DNA of 64,000 bases from Paraburkholderia metrosideri (GCF_904848625.1 NZ_CAJHCP010000003.1:310001-374000); one strand, 5' to 3'. Counted from the stretch's first letter, positions 21,569-31,340 are shown. Made by a program: numbers and translations. Notes: generated from the letters alone by a model not told the origin.

Positions 21569-23462
21569 GGCAGTGCCTGGCGCGGGCCAGCACGCCGATG
21601 GACCCCGGCTGCTGGCCGACATCGGCGGCACTAACGCGCGCTTCGCGCTGGAAACCGGCCCGGGCGAAATCGGCTCGGTGCAGGTCTATCCGTGCGCGAG
21701 CTATCCGGGTGTTGCCGACGTTATCAAGAAGTATCTGAAGGACAACAAGATCGGCCGCGTGAATCATGCGGCGATTGCGATTGCGAACCCGGTCGACGGC
21801 GATCAGGTGAGCATGACGAATCACGACTGGAGCTTTTCGATCGAAGCGACGCGCCGCGCGCTCGGCTTCGACACGTTGCTGGTGGTGAACGACTTTACCG
21901 CGCTGGCCATGGCGCTGCCCGGCCTCACCGACGCGCAGCGCGTGCAGGTGGGCGGCGGCACGCGCCGGCCGAATAGTGTGATCGGCCTGCTCGGCCCCGG
22001 CACCGGCATGGGCGTGTCCGGCCTGATTCCCGCCGACGACCGCTGGATCGCGCTCGGCAGCGAAGGCGGTCACGCCACCTTCGCGCCAGCCGACGAGCGC
22101 GAAGACATCGTGCTGCAATATGCGCGCAAGAAGTGGTCGCATGTGTCGTTCGAACGGGTCGCGGCCGGCCCTGGCCTCGAAGTGATTTATCGCGCACTGG
22201 CAGGCCGCGACAAGAAGCGCGTGGCATCGAACGTCGACACGATCGAGATCGTCAAGCGCGCGCTGGAAGGCGAGCCGCTCGCGGCCGAATCCGTCGACGT
22301 GTTCTGCGGCATTCTCGGCACCTTCGCGGGCAATATCGCGGTGACGCTCGGCGCGCTGGGCGGCATCTACATCGGCGGCGGCGTCGTGCCGCGGCTGGGT
22401 GAGGTCTTCGCGCGTTCGTCGTTCCGTCAGCGCTTCGAGGCAAAGGGCCGCTTCGAGGCCTATCTGCAGAACGTGCCGACCTATGTGATTACCGCTGAAT
22501 ATCCGGCGTTTCTCGGTGTTTCGGCGATTCTGGCCGAGCAGTTGTCGAACCGCGCGGGCGGCAGTTCGTCGGCGGTGTTCGAGCGGATTCGTCAGATGCG
22601 CGACGCGTTGACGCCGGCCGAACGCCGCGTCGCCGATCTCGCGCTGAATCATCCGCGTTCGATCATCAACGATCCGATCGTCGACATCGCGCGCAAAGCC
22701 GACGTCAGTCAGCCAACGGTGATCCGCTTCTGCCGTTCGCTCGGCTGCCAGGGCCTGTCCGATTTCAAGCTGAAGCTGGCCACGGGTTTGACCGGCACGA
22801 TTCCGGTCAGCCACAGTCAGGTGCATCTGGGCGACACCGCGACGGACTTCGGTGCGAAGGTGCTGGATAACACCGTGTCGGCGATCCTGCAGTTGCGCGA
22901 GCATCTGAATTTCGAGCACGTCGAACGGGCTATCGACCTGTTGAACGGCGCGCGGCGCATCGAGTTCTATGGGCTCGGCAATTCGAACATCGTCGCCCAG
23001 GACGCGCACTACAAGTTCTTCCGCTTCGGCATTCCGACCATTGCTTATGGCGACCTGTACATGCAGGCGGCGTCGGCGGCATTGCTCGGCAAGGGCGATG
23101 TGATCGTGGCCGTTTCGAAGTCCGGGCGCGCGCCTGAATTGTTGCGTGTGCTGGAAGTCGCGATGCAGGCCGGCGCGAAGGTGATCGCGATTACGTCGAG
23201 CAATACGCCGTTGGCCAAGCGCGCCACCGTTGCGCTGGAAACCGATCACATTGAAATCCGCGAATCGCAGTTGTCGATGATCTCGCGCATTCTGCATCTG
23301 GTGATGATCGACATTCTCGCGGTCGGTGTGGCGATTCGTCGCGCAGTGCCTAGCGCCGATGTCGCCGAGACCGTCGCCAAAGCGCGTCAAGGCGCGGACG
23401 ACGATGCAACCGCCGTGCTGGACTGGTTGAGCCACGGCGCAGCTTCTTCGCCGCGCGATTGA
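21546..23462 (+). CDS. glk: Bifunctional glucokinase / RpiR-family regulator (HexR) fusion
   Basis: This 638-residue fusion has two parts. Residues about 20-340 are glucokinase: [18 protein letters not shown] (phosphate 1 loop), [14 protein letters not shown], and a catalytic region before the C-terminal [14 protein letters not shown]. From about 344 an RpiR-type helix-turn-helix begins ([20 protein letters not shown]...[13 protein letters not shown]), followed by a SIS sugar-phosphate-binding domain ([21 protein letters not shown]...[15 protein letters not shown]). This architecture is established for Burkholderia and relatives. The HexR operator at the promoter of this operon implies autoregulation. 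It overlaps pgl and is the last gene of the operon. Confidence 0.96.
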   Translation: MSTGVQTKAVPGAGQHADGPRLLADIGGTNARFALETGPGEIGSVQVYPCASYPGVADVIKKYLKDNKIGRVNHAAIAIANPVDGDQVSMTNHDWSFSIEATRRALGFDTLLVVNDFTALAMALPGLTDAQRVQVGGGTRRPNSVIGLLGPGTGMGVSGLIPADDRWIALGSEGGHATFAPADEREDIVLQYARKKWSHVSFERVAAGPGLEVIYRALAGRDKKRVASNVDTIEIVKRALEGEPLAAESVDVFCGILGTFAGNIAVTLGALGGIYIGGGVVPRLGEVFARSSFRQRFEAKGRFEAYLQNVPTYVITAEYPAFLGVSAILAEQLSNRAGGSSSAVFERIRQMRDALTPAERRVADLALNHPRSIINDPIVDIARKADVSQPTVIRFCRSLGCQGLSDFKLKLATGLTGTIPVSHSQVHLGDTATDFGAKVLDNTVSAILQLREHLNFEHVERAIDLLNGARRIEFYGLGNSNIVAQDAHYKFFRFGIPTIAYGDLYMQAASAALLGKGDVIVAVSKSGRAPELLRVLEVAMQAGAKVIAITSSNTPLAKRATVALETDHIEIRESQLSMISRILHLVMIDILAVGVAIRRAVPSADVAETVAKARQGADDDATAVLDWLSHGAASSPRD

Positions 23463-23640
23463 TGGGCTGAGTCAAACCGCGCCGCAGCGTCGATAAGATG
23501 CGTGCGGCGCGGGTCGTTCGTTGGGTTGTCCGGCTGATCTGACGGCGTTGACTGTCTGGCGGCTGCTCACACCGATCGGCGTGCTGCAAACAAAAAGAGA
23601 TAATAGGGTCTCTTTCGCTTCAGACACGCCGCTCAATCCA

Positions 23641-24567
23641 ATGATCATCCGTCCGCATCTCCATTGGTTCCGCATGCTGCTCGCGTGGCGGGGCTCGGTC
23701 CTGCCGCAGTTGCTCCCGCGGCTGTTCCTCATCTTCTGCATTTCGATCGTCGCCGTGGCCGCTCACGACCACCTGCTGCCGATCACGCTGAACCTCAACA
23801 CCACCGCGCCCTTCTCGCTGGTCGGCATTGCGCTCGCGGTCTTCCTCGGCTTCAGGAACAACGCCAGCTACGACCGCTGGTGGGAAGCGCGCAAGCTGTG
23901 GGGCCAACTATTGAACGAGTCGCGCTCGCTCACGCGTCAGGTGCTCACGTTGCCGTCGCGTCAGATAGCGAACGAAGATCTCGACGAATTTCTCGCCGCG
24001 TTGCGCGCGATCCCGCATGCGCTGCGACATCAGCTGCGTCGAAGCGATTCACGCGACGACCTCGCCGCGCGCTTGCCCGAGGCGCTGCTCGAGCGCGTGA
24101 TGGCGTCGCGCTACCGGCCCGCGACATTGATGCTGTTTCTCGGCGAATGGGTGCAGCGGCAGGCTCACGCAGGCGCGATCGATCCCATGGCGGTGAACGC
24201 GCTGGACCGGAATCTGAATGGGCTCTCGGATGTGATTGGCGGCTGCGAGCGCATCGCGTCGACACCGCTGCCGTTCGCGTATTCGGTGATGATTCACCGC
24301 ACGGTGTATTTCTTCTGCGCGTCGTTGCCGTTTGGACTGGTCGACAGTATTGGCATTTTCACGCCCGTGTTCGCGGTGTTTGTCGCGTACACGTTCATGG
24401 CGCACGAGGCGATTGCGTCGCAGATCGAAGAGCCGTTCGGCACCGACGACAACGACCTCGCACTCAGCACGATGTCCACGATAATCGAGGACGCCACGCG
24501 CGATCTGCGCGGCGAGCCTTCATTGGCCGTACCCAGGCAGCAGGCCGAAGACTATCAGCTCGATTGA
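23641..24567 (+). CDS. Bestrophin-family anion channel protein (UPF0187)
   Basis: This 308-residue inner-membrane protein resembles bacterial bestrophins, pentameric anion channels. The start MIIRPHLHWFRMLLAWRGSVLPQ leads into the first membrane helix (LFLIFCISIVAVAA). The family signature LVGIALAVFLGFRNNASYDRWWEARKLWG follows at about 62-90, and a late pair of membrane segments surrounds FGLVDSIGIFTPVFAVFVAYTF. The ATG at 23641 is preferred over an upstream TTG in the same frame. It lies after glk/hexR but 178 bases away, and its physiological role is unknown. Confidence 0.9.
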   Translation: MIIRPHLHWFRMLLAWRGSVLPQLLPRLFLIFCISIVAVAAHDHLLPITLNLNTTAPFSLVGIALAVFLGFRNNASYDRWWEARKLWGQLLNESRSLTRQVLTLPSRQIANEDLDEFLAALRAIPHALRHQLRRSDSRDDLAARLPEALLERVMASRYRPATLMLFLGEWVQRQAHAGAIDPMAVNALDRNLNGLSDVIGGCERIASTPLPFAYSVMIHRTVYFFCASLPFGLVDSIGIFTPVFAVFVAYTFMAHEAIASQIEEPFGTDDNDLALSTMSTIIEDATRDLRGEPSLAVPRQQAEDYQLD

Positions 24568-24685
24568 TTGAATCAGGGCTGGGTGATGGCGGCGCGCTTG
24601 AGGCGCGCCGGTCTTGCCGCGTAGTGCCGCGTTGGCACGTATTGCCGCGCATTGCCCTTCAGAAGCCAGACCGCGCAATAGGTGC

Positions 24686-25384
24686 TCAGTCGTTTCCGAC
24701 TGTGTCCGACAAACGCTTCAACGTCGCCACCCGCGCGCCGATGATGTCGATCCGGCCACGCTCGTCGATCACCGCTGTCGCCGCGGCGAGATACTCATTC
24801 CACGCCCGCTGCGCACGCACCAGCGTGGGCCGCGAATGAGCAGGCATCTTCGACTGCAAGCGATGGTAGTAGCGGTTCAGATCGAACATCGCGTGCTCGC
24901 AGCGCGCATCCGCGTTACAGGCTCGTGGCCGGCGCGGCGGCGGGCTTCCCGCGTCAGCCACCGCAGCGCGCAACGCGAGCGCACGATCGCGCACCGGTTG
25001 CAATTGCATGTCGGCTTCCGCCAGCACATACATCGACCCGCGCGTGGTGGCGAACGCCGCCGCCAACAATTGCTTCTCGGCGTCTCGCGAAGCCAGCCAG
25101 CTTGCCTGACTCTTCTCCCACAGCTTGCGGCGCGCTGGCGGCAACTTCGTCTGAAGCTGCTGCCACGCGCTGTCCAGCGCAGCCTTCCAGCCGATTCGCG
25201 CGTTGTCCATGCACTGCACTTGCCCCGTTGTCGTCGACATGTCGCTGCGCGCGAGACACGAGCGCATCGACGCGTCGATCGGATCGGCGGCCGCGACTTC
25301 GGCGCGCACCGCCGAAGGCAGCGCGCCGAGCAGCGCCGCCGACCCCACGGTCAGCGCGCACAACAGGGACCTCACACGTCGCAT
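24686..25384 (-). CDS. Exported LprI-like protein (DUF1311), possible lysozyme inhibitor
   Basis: This 232-residue protein starts with a signal sequence (MRRVRSLLCALTVGSAALLGALPSAVRA-E). Two LprI-type helical modules follow: one with MDNARIGWKAALDSAWQQLQ, KLWEKSQASWLASRDAE and paired cysteines, and a second with CNADARCEHAMFDLNRYYH and VRAQRAWNEYLAAA. Members include LprI of Mycobacterium, which inhibits lysozyme, but most are uncharacterised. The ATG at 25384 lies two bases past the stop of the decarboxylase gene, so translation is likely coupled; an ATG 18 bases further upstream is possible. Confidence 0.82.
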   Translation of the reverse strand: MRRVRSLLCALTVGSAALLGALPSAVRAEVAAADPIDASMRSCLARSDMSTTTGQVQCMDNARIGWKAALDSAWQQLQTKLPPARRKLWEKSQASWLASRDAEKQLLAAAFATTRGSMYVLAEADMQLQPVRDRALALRAAVADAGSPPPRRPRACNADARCEHAMFDLNRYYHRLQSKMPAHSRPTLVRAQRAWNEYLAAATAVIDERGRIDIIGARVATLKRLSDTVGND

Positions 25385-25386
25385 CG

Positions 25387-27672
25387 TCAAGCGCGAACGC
25401 AATCGACGAAATATTCGATGCGCCCGTTGATCGTTTCGCCGACAAGCCCGTGGATGTCCGTATGGAACCCCGGGAAGCGCTCGTTGAACTCGCGAGCGAA
25501 GCGCAGATAGTTGACGATGGTCTTGTTGAAGCGCTCGCCCGGGATCAGCAGCGGGATGCCCGGCGGATACGGCGTCAACAGGATCGACGTGACACGGCCT
25601 TCGAGTTCGTCGATAGGCACCCGGTCGATCTCGCGGTGCGCGAGCTTCGCGAACGCGTCGGACGGCTTCATCGCCGGTTCCATGCTCGACAGGTACATCT
25701 CGGTCGTCAGACGCGCGATGTCATTGGCACGATAGACGCTGTGGATCTGCTGGCACAGGTCGCGCAGGCCGACGCGCTCGTACATCGGATGATGCTGGAC
25801 GAACTCGGGCAACACGCGCCACAACGGCTGGTTGTTGTCGTAGTCGTCCTTGAACTGCTGGAGTTCGGTGACCATCGAGTTCCAGCGGCCCTTGGTAATG
25901 CCGATCGTGAACATGATGAAGAACGAATACAGCCCTGTCTTCTCAACGATGATGCCGTGCTCGGCCAGGTACTTCGTGACGATCGCAGCCGGAATGCCGG
26001 TCTCGCCGAAGCCGCCGTCCATGTCCAGGCCCGGCGTGACGATGGTCGCCTTGATCGGGTCGAGCATGTTGAAGCCTTCGGCGAGCGGGCCAAAGCCGTG
26101 CCACGCGTCGTTCGGGCGCAGCATCCAGTCTTCGCGCGAGCCGATGCCTTCGTCGGCGAACTGATCTGGGCCCCACACCTTGAAGAACCACTCGTCGCCG
26201 TATTCGGCGTCGACCTTGCTCATCGCGCGGCGGAAATCGAGCGCTTCGGCGATCGACTCCTCGACCAGCGCCGGGCCACCCGGCGCTTCCATCATGGCCG
26301 CGGCCACGTCGCACGAAGCGATGATCGCGTACTGCGGGCTGGTGGACGTGTGCATCAGATACGCTTCGTTAAAGCGGTGCTTGTCGAAGCGGCTGTTCTT
26401 CGAATCCTGCACGACGATCTGCGAAGCCTGCGAGATACCGGCCAGCAGCTTGTGCGTGGAGTGCGTCGCGAACACCAGCGCGCTGATGCGCGGACGGCCC
26501 GCGCCGATCGCGTGCATGTCCTGGTAGAACTCGTGGAATTCCGCGTGCGGCAGCCACGCTTCGTCGAAGTGCAGCGTGTCGAGCCAGTCGCCCAACATTT
26601 CCTTGATCATCTCGACGTTGTAGATCACGCCATCGTACGTGCTTTGCGTGATGGTCAGAATGCGCGGCTTCAGATCCGGATTCTTCGCGAGCGCTTCGCG
26701 CGCGAACGGGTTCGCGAGGATCTTCTTCTTGATGTTTTCCGGCTCGAATTCGCTGCGCGGAATCGGGCCGATGATGCCGAAGTTGTTACGCGTGGGCGTG
26801 AGGAACACCGGAATCGAGCCAGTCATCGTGATCGCGTGCAGGATCGACTTGTGGCAGTTGCGGTCCACCAGCACGATGTCGCCCGGCGCAACCGTGCCGT
26901 GCCAGACGATCTTGTTCGACGTGGACGTGCCGTTGGTCACGAAGAACACGTGGTCGGCGCTGAAAATGCGCGCGGCGTTGCGCTCGGAAGCCGCGACCGG
27001 ACCGGTGTGGTCGAGCAGCTGGCCGAGTTCGTCGACGGCATTACACACGTCGGCGCGCAGCATGTTCTCGCCGAAGAACTGGTGGAACATCTGGCCGAGC
27101 GGGCTCTTCAGGAACGCCACGCCGCCCGAGTGACCCGGGCAGTGCCACGAGTACGAACCTTCGTCCGCGTATTGCACCAGCTCCTTGAAGAACGGCGGCG
27201 CGAGCGAATCCAGATACACCTTGGTCTCGCGGATGATGTGGCGCGCGACGAACTCCGGCGTGTCCTCGAACATGTGGATGAAGCCATGCAGTTCGCGCAG
27301 GATGTCGTTTGGCAGGTGGCGCGACGTGCGCGTTTCGCCGTACAGGAAGATCGGAATGTCTGCGTTGCGGCGGCGCACTTCGGCAACGAACGCGCGCAAC
27401 GCGATGATCGCGGCGGCCAGCTCGGGCGTCTCGCCTTCCACCACCACGTTATCGACGTACGGCAGCAGTTCGTCGTCGTCGATCGACAGGATGAAGCACG
27501 ACGCGCGGCTCGACTGCTGCGCGAACGAGGCCAGGTCGCCGTAGCTCGTCAACCCGAGCACTTCCGCGCCTTCTTTCTCGATAGCTTCGGCCAAAGCCCG
27601 GATGCCGGAACCCGAGATGTTCTCGGAGCGGAAATCTTCGTCGATGATGACGACGGGAAAACGAAACTTCAT
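25387..27672 (-). CDS. Arginine/lysine/ornithine decarboxylase (Orn/Lys/Arg class-I, PLP)
   Basis: This 761-residue enzyme belongs to the fold-I group of basic amino-acid decarboxylases (AdiA, LdcI, SpeC/F). The N-terminal wing (about 1-130) is response-regulator-like. The catalytic domain carries HCPGHSGGVAFLKSP near 175, DRNCHKSILHA, and the PLP lysine in ATHSTHKLLAG at about residue 408. The C-terminal domain includes LLTPYPPGIPLLIPGERF. Substrate choice among arginine, lysine and ornithine cannot be read with confidence; the length fits the arginine/lysine type. A GGAGA ribosome site precedes the ATG. It follows dcd beyond a terminator-like hairpin. Confidence 0.93.
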   Translation of the reverse strand: MKFRFPVVIIDEDFRSENISGSGIRALAEAIEKEGAEVLGLTSYGDLASFAQQSSRASCFILSIDDDELLPYVDNVVVEGETPELAAAIIALRAFVAEVRRRNADIPIFLYGETRTSRHLPNDILRELHGFIHMFEDTPEFVARHIIRETKVYLDSLAPPFFKELVQYADEGSYSWHCPGHSGGVAFLKSPLGQMFHQFFGENMLRADVCNAVDELGQLLDHTGPVAASERNAARIFSADHVFFVTNGTSTSNKIVWHGTVAPGDIVLVDRNCHKSILHAITMTGSIPVFLTPTRNNFGIIGPIPRSEFEPENIKKKILANPFAREALAKNPDLKPRILTITQSTYDGVIYNVEMIKEMLGDWLDTLHFDEAWLPHAEFHEFYQDMHAIGAGRPRISALVFATHSTHKLLAGISQASQIVVQDSKNSRFDKHRFNEAYLMHTSTSPQYAIIASCDVAAAMMEAPGGPALVEESIAEALDFRRAMSKVDAEYGDEWFFKVWGPDQFADEGIGSREDWMLRPNDAWHGFGPLAEGFNMLDPIKATIVTPGLDMDGGFGETGIPAAIVTKYLAEHGIIVEKTGLYSFFIMFTIGITKGRWNSMVTELQQFKDDYDNNQPLWRVLPEFVQHHPMYERVGLRDLCQQIHSVYRANDIARLTTEMYLSSMEPAMKPSDAFAKLAHREIDRVPIDELEGRVTSILLTPYPPGIPLLIPGERFNKTIVNYLRFAREFNERFPGFHTDIHGLVGETINGRIEYFVDCVRA

Positions 27673-27680
27673 GGGCGATT

Positions 27681-27725
27681 CTCCAAAAAGAACGACCGCT
27701 GCACATTCAGTAAAGTGCAGCGGTC
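27681..27725 (-). terminator. Terminator or attenuator between dcd and the decarboxylase gene
   Basis: A perfect 11-bp stem (GACCGCTGCAC with GTGCAGCGGTC) and ten-base loop is followed on the reverse strand by GTTCTTTTT. The U-run ends within four bases of the GGAGA ribosome site of the decarboxylase gene. It should end most dcd transcripts and could work as an attenuator for the next gene, which has no room for a separate promoter between hairpin and start. Confidence 0.75.
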
Positions 27726-27761
27726 ACCCGGTGTAACTGGTGGGTCAGTGCGCTGCGGACG

Positions 27762-28331
27762 TCACGTTTTGGGCAACGTAACGCCGTGCTGACCTTGATA
27801 TTTGCCGCCGCGGTCCGCGTACGACGTCTCACAAATTTCGTCGCTTTCGAAAAACAGCACCTGGGCAACGCCTTCGTTCGCGTAGATTTTCGCAGGCAAA
27901 GGTGTCGTATTCGAGAATTCGAGCGTGACGTGGCCTTCCCATTCCGGCTCGAACGGCGTCACGTTGACGATGATCCCGCAGCGCGCATACGTGGACTTGC
28001 CCAGACACACGGTCAGGACGCTGCGCGGAATGCGGAAATACTCGACGGTGCGGGCCAGCGCGAACGAATTCGGCGGGATGATGCAGACGTCGCCCTTGAA
28101 ATCGACAAACGACTTCTCGTCGAAGTTCTTCGGGTCGACGATGGTCGAGTTGATATTCGTGAAGATCTTGAATTCGTCGGCGCAGCGAATGTCGTAGCCG
28201 TAGCTCGACGTGCCGTAGCTGACAATCTTCCGGCCGTCTTCGGAGACGCGGACCTGATCGGGCGCAAACGGCTCGATCATGTTGTGAGACGCGGCCATGC
28301 GCCGGATCCACTTGTCGGATTTGATGGTCAT
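27762..28331 (-). CDS. dcd: dCTP deaminase
   Basis: This 189-residue enzyme converts dCTP to dUTP for thymidylate synthesis. It shows [13 protein letters not shown] at the start, the [20 protein letters not shown] segment, [36 protein letters not shown] with the catalytic Glu and trimer contacts, and the C-terminal lid [12 protein letters not shown]. The ATG at 28331 gives the family start; the longer frame to 28388 adds residues with no resemblance. Confidence 0.97.
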
Positions 28332-28606
28332 AGGTGAACGCTGCTCGACTTGAATGACAGATGTGTGACGGATAACCGCGGATATCAAACCAGGGATGCC
28401 GGGCAGCTCCGGCGCACAGTCTTCAAGGACTACGCGGCGACGTCAGGCTGTTGCTCTGGCGTCTGCGGCCGGATTGACCGACGGGCACCCCGATGGAAGG
28501 CGCTTATTTTACGCGATCATGGCAATGGTGCTGCGGACGATGCCGGAAGGCCGCTTCACGCCCTTCTGAGCGCGCTCTGGCAGCCACGCTGGCTGCCGGC
28601 TCATGC

Positions 28607-29140
28607 TCACTGACGAATCACGCCGCAGGCAATCGCGGGACCCGCGCCGTGCTGCGGATACGCGTAGGGGTCGGTCGCGTCGCGATGCAGCACCACAGCA
28701 CGCTGCAACACCGAGCGGATGCCGTCGAGCGACACGTCTGGCGCGACGATGAAGCCAGTCGCCACGCCGTTATCGTCTGCGTGAATATTGCCGAGGTCGC
28801 CTTCGACCCGCGCGCCCGCTTTCAGACGCTCGGCAGCCGGTGAGAATACCTCGCCCGTGCTGGAGCCGTCGGCGGCGTTACAGTCGCCCCGCTCGTGGAC
28901 CTGCAACGCGTGGTCGCTGTTGGGCGGCAGGCCTGCGAGATTGTAGGTAACCTGCACGCCGTCCGAGCGCTCGATAAACGTCACGAGGCCGCGCGCCTGA
29001 TTGCCCACCGTGGGCAACAGTTGCGCGTCAGCGCGCTTTTCCTGTGGTCTCAGGAAAGTGCTACAGCCGGACAACAGCACACAGCTGACAGCCAGAACAA
29101 TGAACGCATGCACTGCCTGCCCGTCGATTCGTTTTCCCAT
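28607..29140 (-). CDS. SodC-like lipoprotein lacking most metal ligands
   Basis: This 177-residue protein has a lipoprotein signal (lipobox LLSGC, Cys26) and a Cu/Zn superoxide dismutase fold (GVQVTYNLAGLPPNSDHALQ...GDLGN...ACGVI). Aligned by eye on human SOD1, the Cu ligand His46 is Gln80, the bridging His63 is Val98, the Zn ligands His71 and His80 are Lys107 and Val112, and the guiding Arg143 is Ala169. Only His48 (His82), Asp83 (Asp115) and His120 (His152) remain. It is therefore unlikely to be a working dismutase and recalls YojM-type SOD-like proteins. The start at 29140 has an AGAGGA ribosome site. It is co-oriented with mrp and dcd. Confidence 0.9.
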   Translation of the reverse strand: MGKRIDGQAVHAFIVLAVSCVLLSGCSTFLRPQEKRADAQLLPTVGNQARGLVTFIERSDGVQVTYNLAGLPPNSDHALQVHERGDCNAADGSSTGEVFSPAAERLKAGARVEGDLGNIHADDNGVATGFIVAPDVSLDGIRSVLQRAVVLHRDATDPYAYPQHGAGPAIACGVIRQ

Positions 29141-29260
29141 GCGATCCTCTTGCCGGCCTGGCGGCCGCCCCTGCGGCCGCCGGACCGAACCTTTGAAGTC
29201 GACATGATACCGCGAGACCAGGCGCAAATAGACGCCTTAGCCCCTTGTCCGAACGACTGA

Positions 29261-30349
29261 TCAGGTGTTCTGCACAACGATGTTCGGAAACTTCGATGTC
29301 ATGTCGCGAGCCCGTTCGGCAATATGAATGGCCACCTTGCGTGCGATCGACCGGTAGATCTCTGCGATACGCCCTTCCGGATCGGCCACGACCGTGGGTT
29401 TGCCCGAGTCCGCCTGCTCACGGATCGTGATGTCGAGGGGCAGGCTGCCGAGCACATCGACGCCATACTCCTTGCCCATCCGCTCGCCGCCACCCGCGCC
29501 GAAAATATGCTCTTCGTGACCGCAGTTCGAGCAGATATGCATGCTCATGTTCTCGACGATGCCGAGGATCGGAATGCCGACCTTTTCGAACATCTTGAGG
29601 CCCTTCTTGGCGTCGAGCAACGCGATGTCCTGCGGCGTGGTGACGATCACCGCGCCCGTGACCGGAACACGCTGCGACAAGGTCAGTTGAATGTCGCCGG
29701 TGCCCGGCGGCATGTCGACGATCAGATAGTCGAGATCGTGCCAGTTGGTCTGCCGCAGCAATTGTTCAAGTGCCGAGGTAGCCATCGGGCCGCGCCACAC
29801 CATCGGGTTGTCCTGTTCGATCAGAAAGCCGATCGAGTTCGCCTGCACGCCGTGGCCGGTCATCGGGTTCATCGATTTTTCGTCCGGCGATTCGGGACGG
29901 CCTTCGATGCCGAGCATCATGGGCAGCGACGGGCCGTAAATGTCCGCGTCGAGAATGCCGACCGACGCGCCTTCGCTCGCCAGCGCGAGCGCCAGATTCA
30001 CCGCGGTCGTGCTCTTGCCGACGCCGCCCTTGCCGGATGCCACGGCGACGATGTTCTTCACGTTCGGCAACAGTTTCACACCGCGCTGCACGGTATGCGC
30101 GGCGATTTGCGTGGACACGTCGATGCCCACCTTCGCTACACCTGGTACGGTGCGCAGCGCGTCGGCGAACTGGGTGCGGATTGCTTCAAACTGGCGTTTG
30201 GCCGGATAGCCGAGCACGACCTGGAGGCTAACGGTGTCACCCTCCACGGCTACATTCCGGATGTTTTTGGCGGCCGCATACGGCAAGCCGGTGTTGGGGT
30301 CGGCGACGGCCGCGAGGGCAGCGTCGACCAAAGCCCGATCGATACTCAT
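29261..30349 (-). CDS. apbC: Mrp/ApbC family iron-sulfur cluster carrier ATPase
   Basis: This 362-residue protein loads Fe-S clusters onto target enzymes. An N-terminal MIP18/DUF59 domain covers about 1-95. The deviant Walker A ASGKGGVGKSTTAVNLALAL lies near 104-123, and DADIYGPSLPMMLGI and the C-terminal cluster-binding CSNC in MHICSNCGHEEHIFG follow. The start MSIDRALVDAALAAVADPNTG is typical; an upstream in-frame ATG at 30394 lacks family sequence. It is divergent from the OmpA-type lipoprotein gene. Confidence 0.96.
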   Translation of the reverse strand: MSIDRALVDAALAAVADPNTGLPYAAAKNIRNVAVEGDTVSLQVVLGYPAKRQFEAIRTQFADALRTVPGVAKVGIDVSTQIAAHTVQRGVKLLPNVKNIVAVASGKGGVGKSTTAVNLALALASEGASVGILDADIYGPSLPMMLGIEGRPESPDEKSMNPMTGHGVQANSIGFLIEQDNPMVWRGPMATSALEQLLRQTNWHDLDYLIVDMPPGTGDIQLTLSQRVPVTGAVIVTTPQDIALLDAKKGLKMFEKVGIPILGIVENMSMHICSNCGHEEHIFGAGGGERMGKEYGVDVLGSLPLDITIREQADSGKPTVVADPEGRIAEIYRSIARKVAIHIAERARDMTSKFPNIVVQNT

Positions 30350-30686
30350 TGACACTCCGTGGGGAACACCTGCGGCGCGGCGAAATCGATGCATCGGCCA
30401 CGCGCCGGAATTTGAAAAAAATTGTTAGACAGCATTGCGAAAACTACGCGTGCGTAGCACCCTTCGGCAGGCGGAACGCCATGGGGTCGCATCGCCGGGT
30501 AATTCAGCCATTATTGTAGTATCAGGCGCCAGGCGCTGCCGGAAGACCCTTCTCGACTGTCGGACCGGGACTGAAAATGGCGCAGGTTTTCCCGCTTCAT
30601 GAGCAGGCGGCTTTACGGCCGTCATGTTCACCAGATAAATTGATCGCTACCACTGCTTTATTCGCGTCACTCAAGAGGAACCGAAA
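30350..30686. other. 337-bp divergent region, apbC / OmpA-type lipoprotein
   Basis: The region holds both outward promoters. The right third is AT-richer (around 30630-30660) and leads into an AGAGGAA ribosome site for the lipoprotein gene. TGTAGTATC near 30516 is a fragment of a possible -10 but no full promoter is convincing. There is no gene-like ORF. Confidence 0.4.
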
Positions 30687-31340
30687 ATGAATGCAAAAAT
30701 GATGACTCGCCTGGCTGTCTTTGCCGTGGCAGGCTCGCTGCTGGCAGGCTGCGCCACCCAACAGGGCACGAACACGGCAGTTGGAACGGGCGTGGGTGCC
30801 GGCACTGGCGCGGCGCTCGGCGCCATCTTCGGCGGCGGCAAGGGCGCGGCGATCGGAGCGGGCGTCGGCGCGGCGGTGGGCGGCATTACCGGCTACAACT
30901 GGCAGAACATTCACAACCGCCTGTCAGGCGCCACCAAGGGCACCGGCACGCAGATCACCGAGCAGCCGGACGGCTCGCTCAAGCTGAACATTCCGAGTTC
31001 GGTCACGTTCGACACCAGCAGCTATGCCATCAAGCCGTCGTTCGCGCCGGTGCTGGATCAACTGGTCCAGACGCTGCAGCAGAATCCGGAAGTGATCGCG
31101 CAAGTGGTCGGCCATACGGACAGCACGGGCTCGCCGGCGTATAACCAGACGCTGTCGGTCAATCGCGCGGAAAGCGTGACCGGCTACCTGGCGCAACGCG
31201 GCGTCGCACCGCAGCGCCTGTCGGCACAGGGCATGGGCCAGAACCAGCCAATCGCCGACAACAACACCGAAGCTGGCCGTGCGGCCAACCGTCGCGTGGA
31301 AATCTATCTGCGCGCTACGGCTCAGCACAGCACGCAATAA
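30687..31340 (+). CDS. OmpA-family outer-membrane lipoprotein with glycine zipper (YiaD-like)
   Basis: This 217-residue lipoprotein has a lipobox SLLAGC (Cys22). A glycine-zipper stretch runs over about 32-68 (GVGAGTGAALGAIFGGG, then GAAIGAGVGAAVGG). A C-terminal OmpA peptidoglycan-binding domain occupies about 95-212, with VVGHTDSTGSPAYNQTLSVNRAESV, LSAQGMGQNQPI and the final GRAANRRVEIYL. It should anchor the outer membrane to the cell wall. A good ribosome site precedes the ATG. Confidence 0.95.
   Translation: MNAKMMTRLAVFAVAGSLLAGCATQQGTNTAVGTGVGAGTGAALGAIFGGGKGAAIGAGVGAAVGGITGYNWQNIHNRLSGATKGTGTQITEQPDGSLKLNIPSSVTFDTSSYAIKPSFAPVLDQLVQTLQQNPEVIAQVVGHTDSTGSPAYNQTLSVNRAESVTGYLAQRGVAPQRLSAQGMGQNQPIADNNTEAGRAANRRVEIYLRATAQHSTQ

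Noticed and set aside
21339..23435. 698-codon reverse open frame opposite glk/hexR
   Set aside because: It is the antisense shadow of a recognisable fusion protein, with no motifs of its own.
24925..27792. 955-codon forward open frame opposite the decarboxylase
   Set aside because: It is the antisense shadow of a well-conserved enzyme in high-GC DNA, with arginine/valine-rich low-information translation.
28607..29140. Frameshift in sodC as the explanation of missing ligands
   Set aside because: Fold motifs continue in one frame on both sides of every replaced ligand, so these are substitutions and not shifted sequence.
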